A stretch of DNA of 64,000 bases from JANQOZ01 sp045106555 (GTDB lineage Bacteria; Pseudomonadota; Gammaproteobacteria; Xanthomonadales; SZUA-38). Under the pieces are notes generated by a model, which was not told the origin of the DNA, searched no databases, and was given only the letters and a program-made list of their open reading frames with translations. The stretch lies in assembly GCA_045106555.1 (NCBI GenBank), contig JBGCET010000014.1, positions 186,001 through 250,000 on the forward strand, read 5' to 3'. Shown here piece after piece: positions 53,754-63,196 of this stretch (within the stretch, counting starts at the first letter, position 1; each line of letters begins with the position of its first letter). Position numbers and translations under genes: made by a program.

Positions 53754-54724
53754 GTGGCGCGAATCACCCGAAACGAGGGGTTGCCGGCAATCTCTGTAAC
53801 CTGGGAAAACCGTTTGGCCAAGCGGCTGGGGTAGTCGAGAAATCGATTGGCCACCAGCCACAACTCGCCATCCCGAGTCAGTGCCTTGGCCGCGTCATCG
53901 AGCATTTTGTGGGTAACGGTCAGATCCTGATTCACACCCTGATGAAAGGGCGGATTGCTGATAATCCAGCGGAACGGGCCAGACTGCTCGGCGATGCCGT
54001 TAGCGCCAACAACCTCACCGCGAAGCTGGTTCTTTTCCAGAGTTTTGAGGCAAGAGCGCACCGCCAGCAAATCAACATCAAGCGCTGTTACCTGAGCGCC
54101 GCGTTGTGCGGCCGCAGCGCTGAGTACACCACAGCCGCAGCCAAAATCCAGGCATCTGCCCAGCATCTGATGGGGTAAATGGGCCAACAGCAGGGCGCTG
54201 GCGTCGTCCAGGCGCCCGTGGGCAAACACGCCAGGTAAACTGTGTAGCGTCAGATCGTCCAGCTTATGGCAATGCCAGTAACCTTCGATGTCGAAACTCA
54301 TTGGCCGCACGGGGGCGCTGGCCTCAAACAGCATGCAATGACGGGCGGCATCGAGCTTTCTGCACTGAGAAAAGTGTTGGGAAAGGTGCTTGCCAGCTGA
54401 GGCAATGCCGGCCTTTTTTGCCCCCACCAACCAGAGTTTCCCATCCGGTGTCAGGCAGGCTGCCGCCAGCTCCAGGAGCATTTTCCAGCGCGCTTTGGAC
54501 TTGGGTAAATACACCACAACATGGTGGCAGCTGTCGGAGTGTAGTTCACAGCTCACCTCCATATGCTGGGACATGTGTTGTGCATCGGCGTGATTCAACA
54601 CGATGGCGCGCTGGGCGGAAAAGGGTTGCCAGAAACCATCTGCCGGCGGATTAATCCATAAACGCTCGGTATCTGCCGATAGCGCCTCGCGCTGGCGCAG
54701 CAGCAGTTCAGATTCAGCGTTCAG
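53741..54724 (-). CDS. rsmC: 16S rRNA (guanine(1207)-N2)-methyltransferase, apparent CTG start
   Basis: Methylates G1207 of 16S rRNA. The C-terminal methyltransferase domain has LDFGCGCGVLSAAAAQ (SAM binding) and the catalytic SNPPFHQG. The N-terminal RsmC domain is degenerate but extends upstream of the first conventional start: in the frame, SELLLRQREALSADTERLW matches the E. coli N-terminal SEVLLRHSDDF segment. An in-frame stop at 54734-54736 sets a limit, and the only codon next to it is CTG at 54724-54722, overlapping the rimO stop as CTGA. That gives 327 residues, near the E. coli length. GTG 54601 would give a truncated 286-residue protein. Confidence 0.85.
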   Translation of the reverse strand: MNAESELLLRQREALSADTERLWINPPADGFWQPFSAQRAIVLNHADAQHMSQHMEVSCELHSDSCHHVVVYLPKSKARWKMLLELAAACLTPDGKLWLVGAKKAGIASAGKHLSQHFSQCRKLDAARHCMLFEASAPVRPMSFDIEGYWHCHKLDDLTLHSLPGVFAHGRLDDASALLLAHLPHQMLGRCLDFGCGCGVLSAAAAQRGAQVTALDVDLLAVRSCLKTLEKNQLRGEVVGANGIAEQSGPFRWIISNPPFHQGVNQDLTVTHKMLDDAAKALTRDGELWLVANRFLDYPSRLAKRFSQVTEIAGNPSFRVIRATQPR

Positions 54725-56046
54725 ACGGCGCTCTCAGCAAACAGGTCGTATTCGTCCGCGCCGGTGATGTTGACGCTGACGAAGCTGCCAGGCCGCAGCT
54801 TGCCAGGGTTGGCAATGTGCACCACACCGTCAATTTCCGGCGCATCAGAGTAACTGCGGGCAATGGCGCCGGCGGGGGTTATTTCGTCGACCAACACTTT
54901 TTCGGTGTTGCCAATGCGGGCCTGAAGTTTGGCGGCGCTGATTTCCTGGGCCACCGCCATGAAACGATCGTAACGCTCCTGCTTTACCGTGTCTGGCAAC
55001 GCTCCGTCCAGCGCATTGGCGCGGGCCCCGTCCACTGGGCTGTATTGAAAACAACCCACGCGATCGAGCTGCGCGGCGGCAATAAATTCCAGCAGCGTTT
55101 CAAACTGAGACTCAGTCTCTCCGGGAAAACCCACGATGAAGGTACTGCGCACAGCAATTTCCGGACAGATCTCCCGCCATCGTTGCAGCCGCTCCAGAGT
55201 ATTGTGGGCTGCAGCCGGTCGGCGCATGGCTTTGAGAACTTGCGGGCTGCCGTGCTGCAAAGGCACATCCAGATAAGGCAGGATTTTTCCCTCCGCCATC
55301 AGCGGAATAATGCGATCTACGTGAGGATAGGGGTACACATAATGCAGGCGAACCCAGATACCAATGTCCCCCAGTGCCTTACATAAATCCTCCAGATTGC
55401 TGCGCCACGTTTGGCCGGCAAATGAGTATTCCGCGTATTTGATGTCGACCCCGTAGGCGCTGGTATCTTGAGCAATCACCAGTAATTCCCGCACGCCCGC
55501 TGCGCTCAGGCGGCGGGCTTCTGCCAATACGTCGCTGATGGGGCGACTGACCAGTCGGCCGCGCATATCCGGAATGATGCAAAAGCTACATTTGTGATTA
55601 CAGCCTTCAGAAATTTTTAAATACGCGTAGTGTCGTGGCGTGAGCTTGATGCCCTGTTTGGGCACCAGCGATTCAAAAGGCAACTCTGGCGGAGGTGGTA
55701 AATGTTCATGCACCGACTCAACCACGGCGTCGTATTGTTGGGGTCCGCTGATATCCAACACTTTGGGATGCACATCCAAAATATCTTGCTCATTGGCGCC
55801 CATACAACCCGTGACCAGCACTCGGCCGTTTTCCTCCAGCGCCTCGCCAATGGTTTCCAGCGACTCTGCTTTGGCGCTGTCGATAAACCCACAGGTATTG
55901 ACCACCACCAGGTCGGCCTGTTGGTAGTCGGGAACGATTTCGTAACCATCGGTTCGAAGCTGGGTAAGGATGCGCTCGGAATCCACCAGTGCCTTGGGGC
56001 ATCCCAAGCTGACAAATCCTACGCGTGCGGAATTTTCACTGCTCAT
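54721..56046 (-). CDS. rimO: Ribosomal protein S12 methylthiotransferase
   Basis: Radical SAM enzyme that adds a methylthio group to an aspartate of ribosomal protein S12. 441 residues, the same length as in E. coli. The N-terminal UPF0004 domain holds Cys16, Cys52 and Cys81 for one cluster. The radical SAM motif EGCNHKCSFC provides Cys149, Cys153 and Cys156, and a C-terminal TRAM domain closes the chain. It precedes rsmC on the same strand with an overlapping stop, consistent with an rRNA/ribosome-modification operon. Confidence 0.97.
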   Translation of the reverse strand: MSSENSARVGFVSLGCPKALVDSERILTQLRTDGYEIVPDYQQADLVVVNTCGFIDSAKAESLETIGEALEENGRVLVTGCMGANEQDILDVHPKVLDISGPQQYDAVVESVHEHLPPPPELPFESLVPKQGIKLTPRHYAYLKISEGCNHKCSFCIIPDMRGRLVSRPISDVLAEARRLSAAGVRELLVIAQDTSAYGVDIKYAEYSFAGQTWRSNLEDLCKALGDIGIWVRLHYVYPYPHVDRIIPLMAEGKILPYLDVPLQHGSPQVLKAMRRPAAAHNTLERLQRWREICPEIAVRSTFIVGFPGETESQFETLLEFIAAAQLDRVGCFQYSPVDGARANALDGALPDTVKQERYDRFMAVAQEISAAKLQARIGNTEKVLVDEITPAGAIARSYSDAPEIDGVVHIANPGKLRPGSFVSVNITGADEYDLFAESAV

Positions 56047-56081
56047 GCCTCATTATCCCTGAAACCTCTGTGAGTTACTCT

Positions 56082-57818
56082 ATGCAAATGTTAGTACTCA
56101 AGTGTTTTGGTCTGGATTTACGCCTCCGATTATCGGTTACGGTCCTTCTATTGGCTTTGTGCACCCCAGGTGTGGTCAGTGCCGCTGACGAAACCCCGCT
56201 GTTGGATCTGCTGGACGGTGAGCTAAAACGCTATATGACGACCCTTGCAGCCGGTGACCCGGAAGGCTATTTCTTGGCCTATCGAGTGGCAGACATCACC
56301 AGCCATTCATTGAGCGCCAGCTTTGGCGCGCTGGAACGCGACTCCCAGCAGCGTTGGCGAAGACTCTACGTAGAGGCTAGGGTTGGCGACTACCAGCGGG
56401 ATAACACCCATGTGCTTCGCAGTGACGGTATTCGCGGCGGGGTGAACTATCGAAATAACTGGCAAACGCTGCCACTGGAAAATGATTCTCAGGCACTGCG
56501 TGAACTGATTTGGCAATCCACCGACCGGGTGTACCAGCAAGCCCTGGATCACATGGCCAAAGTGACCAGCAACCTGACGGTGAAAGTGACTGAAGAAGAC
56601 ACCTCGGCAGACTTTTCTCGGGAAAAACCGGTGGAATTTATCCAGCCTGAGCCCGAATCAGAGTTTCCGGCCTGGCTCTGGCCGGACCGCTTGCGAAAAT
56701 ACTCTCAGCGATTTGCCAGCAATGCCGACCTGCTGGTTGGGCGGGTTAGTCTGGCGCAAACCCGCACGTTGCAGCATTTGGTGAATAGCGAAGGAACTCG
56801 ATTGCGTCAGGGCAGCGTTCTGTTCAAGCTCACCCTTGAGGTGATGGTGAAAGCCGAAGATGGCATGGAAATGCCATTGAGCCGCACCCTGCTGGCGGCG
56901 AACGTCGACGAATTGCCTGATGACAACGCCGTGATGGCAGAAATTGACGCGTTGCTCCGTCAGGCCCAGGCGCTGAAGACCGCGCCCCTGGTAACCGCGT
57001 ACTCCGGCCCGGTGTTGCTGGAAGGGCGGGCCAGTGCGGTGTTTTTCCATGAGTTGCTGGGACACCGGGTGGAGGGCCATAGGCTGCGCCGAGAAGAAAG
57101 CGCGCAGACCTTAAAGCGCAAGCTAGGTGAAGCAATTTTGCCGCCTGGGTTTAACGTCTTTTTTGATCCAACCCGCGAAACATTCAACGGCGAGAGATTA
57201 CTCGGAAGCTATGAGGTGGACGATGAGGGGGTGCGGGCGCAACGAGTGGATGTTGTAGAAAATGGCGTGTTGAGTAATTTTCTGATGTCCAGGATCCCCA
57301 TCGAAGGGTTCGATAAATCCAATGGCCACGGCCGCGCTCAGGCACTCAGTGGCCGTTCGCCGGTGGCTCGCCAGTCCAATCTGTTTGTGGAGGTGGAAAA
57401 GCCGCTTTCTCCCCAGCAACTCAAAGCGCAATTTCTGGCGTCAATTGAGAGCTCGGAAAAAGGGTATGGATTGGTGATTCGTGACGCAACTGGAGGGTTC
57501 ACCACCACTAACCGGCAAAACCCCAATGCGTTGAAAGTGATACCCACTTTGCTCTACAAGATGTATCCCGACGGCCGAGAGGAGTTGGCCCGGGGCGTTG
57601 ACGTGATCGGAACGCCGCTGCTGACCCTCAGCCATATTCAAGCGGGTGCAAGCGACCCTCAGGTGTTCCATGGCTGGTGTGGGGCTGAGTCGGGCTTTGT
57701 GCCGGTGTCACTGGTAGCGCCAACGGTGTTGCTGGATCGCTTGGAAGTGCAGCGCAAGTCTCGATCCCAAACCCGTCCTCCGATTTTACCTAACCCCGTA
57801 CCGGAGGACGCGCCATGA
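56082..57818 (+). CDS. Exported TldD/PmbA-like metalloprotease, active-site intact
   Basis: TldD-family metalloprotease, 578 residues from ATG 56082. Unlike cytoplasmic TldD it has a signal peptide (LRLRLSVTVLLLALCTPGVVSA), so it is exported. The family HExxxH is HELLGH (His323, Glu324, His328), and a later GWCGAESG supplies Cys533 at the conserved C-terminal position. These suggest a working zinc site. It overlaps the next gene (ATGATG), a paralogue that lacks these residues. In cytoplasmic TldD/TldE the pair removes leader peptides of microcins and clears unfolded peptides; an extracytoplasmic version is unusual. It is divergent from rimO. Confidence 0.85.
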   Translation: MQMLVLKCFGLDLRLRLSVTVLLLALCTPGVVSAADETPLLDLLDGELKRYMTTLAAGDPEGYFLAYRVADITSHSLSASFGALERDSQQRWRRLYVEARVGDYQRDNTHVLRSDGIRGGVNYRNNWQTLPLENDSQALRELIWQSTDRVYQQALDHMAKVTSNLTVKVTEEDTSADFSREKPVEFIQPEPESEFPAWLWPDRLRKYSQRFASNADLLVGRVSLAQTRTLQHLVNSEGTRLRQGSVLFKLTLEVMVKAEDGMEMPLSRTLLAANVDELPDDNAVMAEIDALLRQAQALKTAPLVTAYSGPVLLEGRASAVFFHELLGHRVEGHRLRREESAQTLKRKLGEAILPPGFNVFFDPTRETFNGERLLGSYEVDDEGVRAQRVDVVENGVLSNFLMSRIPIEGFDKSNGHGRAQALSGRSPVARQSNLFVEVEKPLSPQQLKAQFLASIESSEKGYGLVIRDATGGFTTTNRQNPNALKVIPTLLYKMYPDGREELARGVDVIGTPLLTLSHIQAGASDPQVFHGWCGAESGFVPVSLVAPTVLLDRLEVQRKSRSQTRPPILPNPVPEDAP

Positions 57819-59620
57819 TGCTCAGCAAACGGACCGCCCGCGGCACCGGCCGGATATTGGCAGTAGCGTTGCTGCTGGTGCCGCTGTCCCCGGTCTGGGC
57901 TCAGAAAGCGGATGGACCTGCAGCCGACCCGTTGTCCTCCGCCATGGCCGATGAGCTGCAGCGCAGCCTGGAGCAACTCAAGCTGGGCGACGAGCCGCTG
58001 CCTTATTACGTGGAATACCGTCTGGAAGATCGCTCCACGCTGGTGGTGAAAGCCACCCTTGGCGCCGTGGCGAATGAAATCTCCAGCCACTACCGCACTG
58101 GCCACGTGCAGGTGCGCGTGGGTGACTACGCGCTGGACTCGTCGCTGGTGACGCGCTTTGGCCATGGTGGCTCGGCCCTGCATCGGTACTACGCGCCGAA
58201 CAACTTTCGCCTGCCGTTGGACAATAACTACCAGGCCGTGCGCCGCTCGTTTTGGTTGGCCACGGACCTGGCGTACAAGCGTGCCTTGGAAGACTACGCG
58301 GTAAAACTGGCCGACAAACAGGCGATGACCGATCGCGATGGCCTGGTAGACTTTTACCCCGCACCTCGGGTCTCTGTGCAGGAACTGAGTACGCCTCCAG
58401 CCATCGACCCCGCCGAAGCACGTCAGCTGACTCGGTCGTTGTCTAAGGTGTTAGCAGGGTTTCCAGAGCTTTATGAATCTACGGTATGGCTGCAGGTGCA
58501 ATATCGGGATATTCGTTATTTGAATTCTGAAGGCAGCGTGTTTCGGCGTCAGGTGCCCGACGTTACCTTAGGCGCCATCGCCAGAACTCAGGCTGAAGAT
58601 GGCGCAATCTTATGGGATTTTGAGCAACTGAGAGTTCGAAGCGCTGACGATTTGCCCAATCAACAAGCACTGGCTGAGCAATTGGCTATTCTGGGCCAAC
58701 GCTTGACCCAGGCACGCTTAGCCAGCCGGTTGGACCAATATGTGGGCCCAGTGATGTTTGAAGGGCAGGCCGCCGCCATCTTGTTTGCCAATATGTTTGC
58801 CTCTCAGCTGCAGTCGGTGCCCCGCATGGTGGCCTCCGAACCCAACATGCAACCTTGGGTAGCAGACCTGCAGGCGCGCCAGCAGCGGTTCGGTCGTAAG
58901 CTGGGCTCTCGGGTGCTGCCCAGGGGCGCATCGTTGGTGGACGACCCGACCTTGGATCGATTCAACACGTTGCCGCTGATTGGACGCTATCGGGTAGACG
59001 ATGAAGGCGTGGCGGGTGTGCGTAAAACGCTGGTGGAGGACGGTCGCCTGAAGCAAATCCTCTCCAGCCGCATACCAATGTATGGCACGACCCAAAGCAC
59101 GGGTAACAGCCGGGGCGGCTTTCCCATGCCCGGTAACCTGGTATTGACCAGTGACGTTGCCGCCAATAGCGAAGAGCGAGCTGAGCTGCTGGAAGAATTG
59201 CGTATCGACGCCGGCACGGATTTTGTGGTGATTGTGGAAAAGCTGGCTGACCCCCAGGCCCAGCGTCAGCTGCAATCCATGCAAAGCGTGGCCATGTTCA
59301 ATTACGGCGAGCGCCTGCCCGAGGCGCTGGTAGCCTGGCGCCAGTTTCCCGACGGTCGGCGAGAGCGCATCAGAAACCTGAATATTGAACGATTTGCGGT
59401 GCGGGAATTTCGCCGCCTGGAAGCCATTGGGGACGACCATTACGTGCACTCCATGACGCCGTCCTTTCCCAGCGGCGGGTATTTTTTGGCGGGTGTTCGC
59501 GGTCGTCTTGAGCCAGCCAGTTATGTGGTCCCCAGCCTATTGTTCGAAGAGTTGGCCATTGCCGACAGCAAAACCATGGACCGTCGCCCGCCGGTATTAC
59601 CGCGCCCACCATCACCCTGA
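57815..59620 (+). CDS. Exported TldD/PmbA-like partner lacking the zinc motif
   Basis: 601 residues, paralogous to the gene before it, with which it overlaps (ATGATG). A signal peptide (GRILAVALLLVPLSPVWA) marks it as exported. At the position of HELLGH it has FANMFASQL, and the C-terminal Cys is missing, so it cannot hold the zinc as in TldD. This matches the division of labour of TldD and PmbA/TldE, where one partner lacks the metal motif. The pair is probably a heterodimer in the periplasm. A MacA-like adaptor begins 208 bases downstream. Confidence 0.82.
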   Translation: MMLSKRTARGTGRILAVALLLVPLSPVWAQKADGPAADPLSSAMADELQRSLEQLKLGDEPLPYYVEYRLEDRSTLVVKATLGAVANEISSHYRTGHVQVRVGDYALDSSLVTRFGHGGSALHRYYAPNNFRLPLDNNYQAVRRSFWLATDLAYKRALEDYAVKLADKQAMTDRDGLVDFYPAPRVSVQELSTPPAIDPAEARQLTRSLSKVLAGFPELYESTVWLQVQYRDIRYLNSEGSVFRRQVPDVTLGAIARTQAEDGAILWDFEQLRVRSADDLPNQQALAEQLAILGQRLTQARLASRLDQYVGPVMFEGQAAAILFANMFASQLQSVPRMVASEPNMQPWVADLQARQQRFGRKLGSRVLPRGASLVDDPTLDRFNTLPLIGRYRVDDEGVAGVRKTLVEDGRLKQILSSRIPMYGTTQSTGNSRGGFPMPGNLVLTSDVAANSEERAELLEELRIDAGTDFVVIVEKLADPQAQRQLQSMQSVAMFNYGERLPEALVAWRQFPDGRRERIRNLNIERFAVREFRRLEAIGDDHYVHSMTPSFPSGGYFLAGVRGRLEPASYVVPSLLFEELAIADSKTMDRRPPVLPRPPSP

Positions 59621-59760
59621 AACCGGGGCATAGGCTCTACAGCGGTTGATCGCCAAGGGCAGATTTATGGCCCTTTTGGCACTTACTAAAAACTAATTGC
59701 ACGCTGGATGCTAATTACCTGTAACCAATCCGTTTTCCGCGTCGTCTAAGGGGACAAAGC

Positions 59761-59871
59761 ATGCAAAAGGGGACGCCTGCCAGCGTGGCCTTTGCCTGTC
59801 GCCAAGCCACGCAAGCTGAGGAGGTACAGTGTCGCAGGCCCTTGAAACACCCAATGCCCAACCCGGGCTGA
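59761..59871 (+). other. Possible 36-residue ORF before the adaptor gene
   Basis: ATG 59761, preceded at a good distance by AAGGGGA, opens a 36-codon frame ending TGA at 59871, overlapping the adaptor start in another frame. The peptide is Cys-containing and basic at its end, with no hydrophobic stretch. Codon use gives no clear support. It could be a leader peptide or a chance frame. Confidence 0.22.
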
Positions 59872-61145
59872 AAATTGCTGATACGTCTGCTCAAGATGTG
59901 TCGGTTGCTCCGAAAAATCCACTGCAGCGCTGGTTGATTCCCGGTGTCGCCTTGCTCGTGCTGTTAGCCCTTGCCTGGTGGGCCTACCCCATGGTGCAAC
60001 GCTGGGCGGGTTCCAGCGTGTCGGTGCCACTGGATCGGCTGCGCGTAGCGACCGTGAGTCGAGGCAATCTGGTGCGTGATGTGTCCGTACAAGGCCAGGT
60101 TGTGGCGGCGGTAAGCCCAACGGTTTTCGCTCCCGCTGATGGCACAATCACGCTGCTGACCGAAGCCGGTGCCAGTGTGGAGAAAGACCAGGTGCTGGCC
60201 AGATTGGACAGCCCGGAGCTAACCAATCGCCTACAGCAGGAAGAAGCGAACTTACAGCGTCTCGATGTGGCTTTGCAGCGCCAGCGTATTGAAAGCCGGC
60301 AGAAGTCCCTCGACAACCAGCGCGTTGTTGATCTGGCGTCCGTGACCCTCGAGGCAGCCGACCGGGAAAAACGTCGAGCCGACGCCGGATACAAGATTTC
60401 GTCTATTTCTGCCATTGATTTTGAAAAAGCTCAGGACGATCTGCGCAATGCCGAGCTATCTCACACTCACGCGGTAGCCAACGCGGCGTTGGACGAGGAG
60501 CGATTGGCATTTGAGTTACAAACCCGGGAGCTGGAGGTAGAAGGCCAAAAGTTGCTGGTGGATGATCTGACTCGACAGGTGGGCGACCTGGCATTGATTT
60601 CGCCGGTTACCGGTGTGGTGGGCAATTTACTGGTTGAGCAAAAAGCGGCAGTGGCACGCAACATCGGTGTGCTGACCGTGGTGGACCTGACCGTCTTTGA
60701 GGTGGAAGCCCAAGTGCCCGAGAGCTATGCCGATGATGTCGGCCTTGGCATGGTGGCGGAAATTAACGTGGGCAATGAAATGTGGCCAGCCCAGGTTGTG
60801 GCGGTATCGCCGGAGATTGTGGCAAATCAAGTAACCACACGACTGCGTTTTTCCGGCGACCGTTCGCCCTCGGTACGCCAAAACCAACGGTTGACTACCC
60901 GAATATTGCTGGAAGAACGGCCCGATGTACTTACCCTTCGCCGCGGCCAGTTTCTCGATACCGGTGGTGGCCGTATCGCCTACGTTTTGGGTGACGATTA
61001 TGTGGCCCGACGGCGCGCTATTGAGGTGGGTGCGCGGTCTTTGAGCGATGTAGAAATTGTGTCCGGCCTTGAGCCTGGCGAGCGAGTGGTGGTGTCGAGT
61101 ATTGATGCCTTCCGCAGCGCTGATTCTGTTCTTGTTACCCAATAA
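59829..61145 (+). CDS. MacA-like periplasmic adaptor
   Basis: 438-residue HlyD/MacA-family membrane-fusion protein starting at GTG 59829, after a strong GAGGAGG. A hydrophobic anchor (WLIPGVALLVLLALAWWAY, about 34-53) precedes a lipoyl domain split by a long helical hairpin (about 125-255). Beta-barrel and membrane-proximal domains follow (LEPGERVVVSS near the end). It starts an operon with an ABC ATPase and two permeases, the layout of MacAB-TolC-like exporters. Position just after the TldD/PmbA-like pair suggests a joint function. Confidence 0.92.
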   Translation: MSQALETPNAQPGLKIADTSAQDVSVAPKNPLQRWLIPGVALLVLLALAWWAYPMVQRWAGSSVSVPLDRLRVATVSRGNLVRDVSVQGQVVAAVSPTVFAPADGTITLLTEAGASVEKDQVLARLDSPELTNRLQQEEANLQRLDVALQRQRIESRQKSLDNQRVVDLASVTLEAADREKRRADAGYKISSISAIDFEKAQDDLRNAELSHTHAVANAALDEERLAFELQTRELEVEGQKLLVDDLTRQVGDLALISPVTGVVGNLLVEQKAAVARNIGVLTVVDLTVFEVEAQVPESYADDVGLGMVAEINVGNEMWPAQVVAVSPEIVANQVTTRLRFSGDRSPSVRQNQRLTTRILLEERPDVLTLRRGQFLDTGGGRIAYVLGDDYVARRRAIEVGARSLSDVEIVSGLEPGERVVVSSIDAFRSADSVLVTQ

Positions 61146-61164
61146 CTGATTCCTGGAGAAAACC

Positions 61165-61866
61165 ATGCTGAGCATGCAGAACGTTGCCAAAATTTATCGC
61201 ACCGACACGGTGGAAACCCACGCCCTGCGGGAATTTTCCATGGACGTAGGGGAGGGGGAGTTTGTGGCGGTAACCGGGCCTTCAGGTTCGGGTAAAACCA
61301 CTTTCCTGAACATCGCAGGACTGCTGGAGACCTTTGACAACGGCACCTATAGTCTGGATGGAAAAGACGTTTCCGGGTTGAACGACGCCCAACGTTCCAA
61401 TGTGCGCAACGAAAAAATTGGCTTCATTTTCCAGAGTTTCAACTTGATCCCCGACCTGAACGTGTTTGACAACGTGGACGTGCCGCTACGTTATCGTGGC
61501 TTCAAAGCGGCAGACCGCCGCCAACGTATCCAGGGGGTGCTGGAAACCGTGGGCCTTGGATCCCGAGCAAAGCATCTACCCTCCCAGCTATCGGGAGGAC
61601 AGCAACAACGTGTGGCCATCGCCAGGGCGCTGGCTGGCCAGCCGCGATTCTTGCTGGCTGATGAGCCTACAGGAAACCTGGACTCGCAAATGGCGGCCAG
61701 CGTTATGGGCCTTCTGACCGAAATTAACCAAACGGGTACCACCATCATTATGGTGACCCACGACCCATCGCTGGCCCAGCAGGCCACTCGCAATATTTTT
61801 GTTCGCGACGGTCAGGTGAGTGAAGATAACCAGGTGCAGCCGCTGCCTGAAGCGGCCACGGCTTAA
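61165..61866 (+). CDS. MacB/LolD-type ABC transporter ATPase
   Basis: 233-residue ABC ATPase of the MacB/LolD type. Walker A GPSGSGKTT, signature LSGGQQQRVAIARAL, Walker B LLADEPTGNLD and the switch-histidine segment MVTHDPSLA are all intact. This class drives mechanotransmission of large substrates or extraction of lipoproteins, not simple import. It lies 19 bases after the adaptor and four bases before the first permease, so the three are clearly one transcription unit. Confidence 0.95.
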   Translation: MLSMQNVAKIYRTDTVETHALREFSMDVGEGEFVAVTGPSGSGKTTFLNIAGLLETFDNGTYSLDGKDVSGLNDAQRSNVRNEKIGFIFQSFNLIPDLNVFDNVDVPLRYRGFKAADRRQRIQGVLETVGLGSRAKHLPSQLSGGQQQRVAIARALAGQPRFLLADEPTGNLDSQMAASVMGLLTEINQTGTTIIMVTHDPSLAQQATRNIFVRDGQVSEDNQVQPLPEAATA

Positions 61867-61870
61867 GGTC

Positions 61871-63181
61871 ATGTTTCAGTACTACATCAAGCTGGGGTGG
61901 CTTAGCATCCTGCGTAATCCGATATTAAGCCTGCTGATGGTGATGGCCATTGCGGTGGGTATTGGCGCCTGCATGACCGTGTTGACGGTGAATTACATGA
62001 TGTCCAGCAATCCGATTCCGCATAAGTCGGATCAGCTGTTTTATGTGCAGGTGGACAGCTGGGATGCCAATGGGTTTGAAGACGGTGACGACCCGGTAGA
62101 CCAGATGACCTACTTGGATGCGATGGCCCTAATGAAGGCCAAAAAGGCTTTCAGACAAACCGCCAGCGCCCGGGCAGGTTTGGTGCTAGAGCCCGAGCAG
62201 GAAGACGAACGCCCTTTTTTGGTGGACGTGAGAACCACCCACGCCGATTTTTTTCCTATGTTCGACCTGCCATTTCAGTATGGCTCTGGCTGGGATTCAT
62301 CCGCCGATGACGCGATAGAGCAGGTTGTGGTGTTAAGCCGAGAAATTAACGAGCGGGTGTTTGGCGGCGAAGATTCGGTGGGCCGGCGAATCACCCTCAG
62401 CGGGCTCAATTATCGGGTGGTTGGGGTCGTCGATACCTGGAGCCCCATCGTGAAGTTTTACGACGTGACTAACGGTGCGTTTAACGAACCCGAAGATATC
62501 TATATTCCGTTTAGCCTGATGGTGGCGAACGAGATGTCGCGCAATGGCAACACCAACTGCTGGAAAGAACCCGATAGCGATGGCTTTGAAGGTTTCCTTG
62601 CCGGTGAGTGTGCCTGGATACAGTTTTGGGCCGAACTGCGCAATAACTCTGAAAAAGATGAGTACATGACCTTCCTGAATGCTTACGCCGAAGAACAAAA
62701 AGCGTTGGGCCGGTTTCCCCGGCCGCTGAACAATCGGCTGAACAATGTCATGGAGTGGATGGAAGATCAGGAAGTGGTGGCGGAAGACGCCCGCGTAATG
62801 ATGTGGCTGGCCCTGCTGTTCCTGTTGGTGTGTTTGCTGAACACCATTGGATTGCTGCTGGCGAAGTTTCTGGGTAAATCTGGAGACATCGGCCTGCGTC
62901 GGGCCTTGGGTGCTACCAAGGGCACGCTGTTTACCCAGCACCTTATAGAATCGGGAATGATTGGGTTGGCCGGCGGCCTGGTGGGGCTGGCGTTAACTTG
63001 GCTGGGCCTACAGGGCGTGCAGAAACTGTTTGGCGAGTTCATCCAGAACTTTGCCACGCTGGATTGGGTGATGATGCTAACCGCTCTGGGCCTGGCCGTT
63101 GTCTCGGCTCTTCTGGCCGGCCTGTATCCCACTTGGCGGGCCTGCAATATTGCGCCTGCCAGTCAGCTGAAAACTCAATAG
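61871..63181 (+). CDS. MacB-like ABC permease, first of two
   Basis: 436 residues from ATG 61871. TM1 lies at about 14-37. A large periplasmic MacB-type core domain follows (about 40-300). Three helices lie near 320-342, 370-395 and 405-425, the FtsX-fold layout (LLAKFLGKSGDIGLRRALGATKGTLF is the coupling region). The ATPase is a separate gene rather than fused as in MacB. A second permease gene follows at 63197, so the pump is probably a heterodimer. A longer frame upstream of 61871 would overlap the ATPase without support. Confidence 0.92.
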   Translation: MFQYYIKLGWLSILRNPILSLLMVMAIAVGIGACMTVLTVNYMMSSNPIPHKSDQLFYVQVDSWDANGFEDGDDPVDQMTYLDAMALMKAKKAFRQTASARAGLVLEPEQEDERPFLVDVRTTHADFFPMFDLPFQYGSGWDSSADDAIEQVVVLSREINERVFGGEDSVGRRITLSGLNYRVVGVVDTWSPIVKFYDVTNGAFNEPEDIYIPFSLMVANEMSRNGNTNCWKEPDSDGFEGFLAGECAWIQFWAELRNNSEKDEYMTFLNAYAEEQKALGRFPRPLNNRLNNVMEWMEDQEVVAEDARVMMWLALLFLLVCLLNTIGLLLAKFLGKSGDIGLRRALGATKGTLFTQHLIESGMIGLAGGLVGLALTWLGLQGVQKLFGEFIQNFATLDWVMMLTALGLAVVSALLAGLYPTWRACNIAPASQLKTQ

Positions 63182-63196
63182 GGGACGGAGACAGAC

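Noticed and set aside
54601..54603. GTG 54601 as the start of rsmC
   Set aside because: It would remove about 40 upstream residues that read as conserved RsmC sequence in the same frame.
54817..55386. A 189-codon frame antisense to rimO
   Set aside because: Overlaps the radical SAM gene fully; shadow frame.
58718..59449. A 243-codon frame antisense to the second TldD-like gene
   Set aside because: Complete overlap with a recognised gene; no family or signals.
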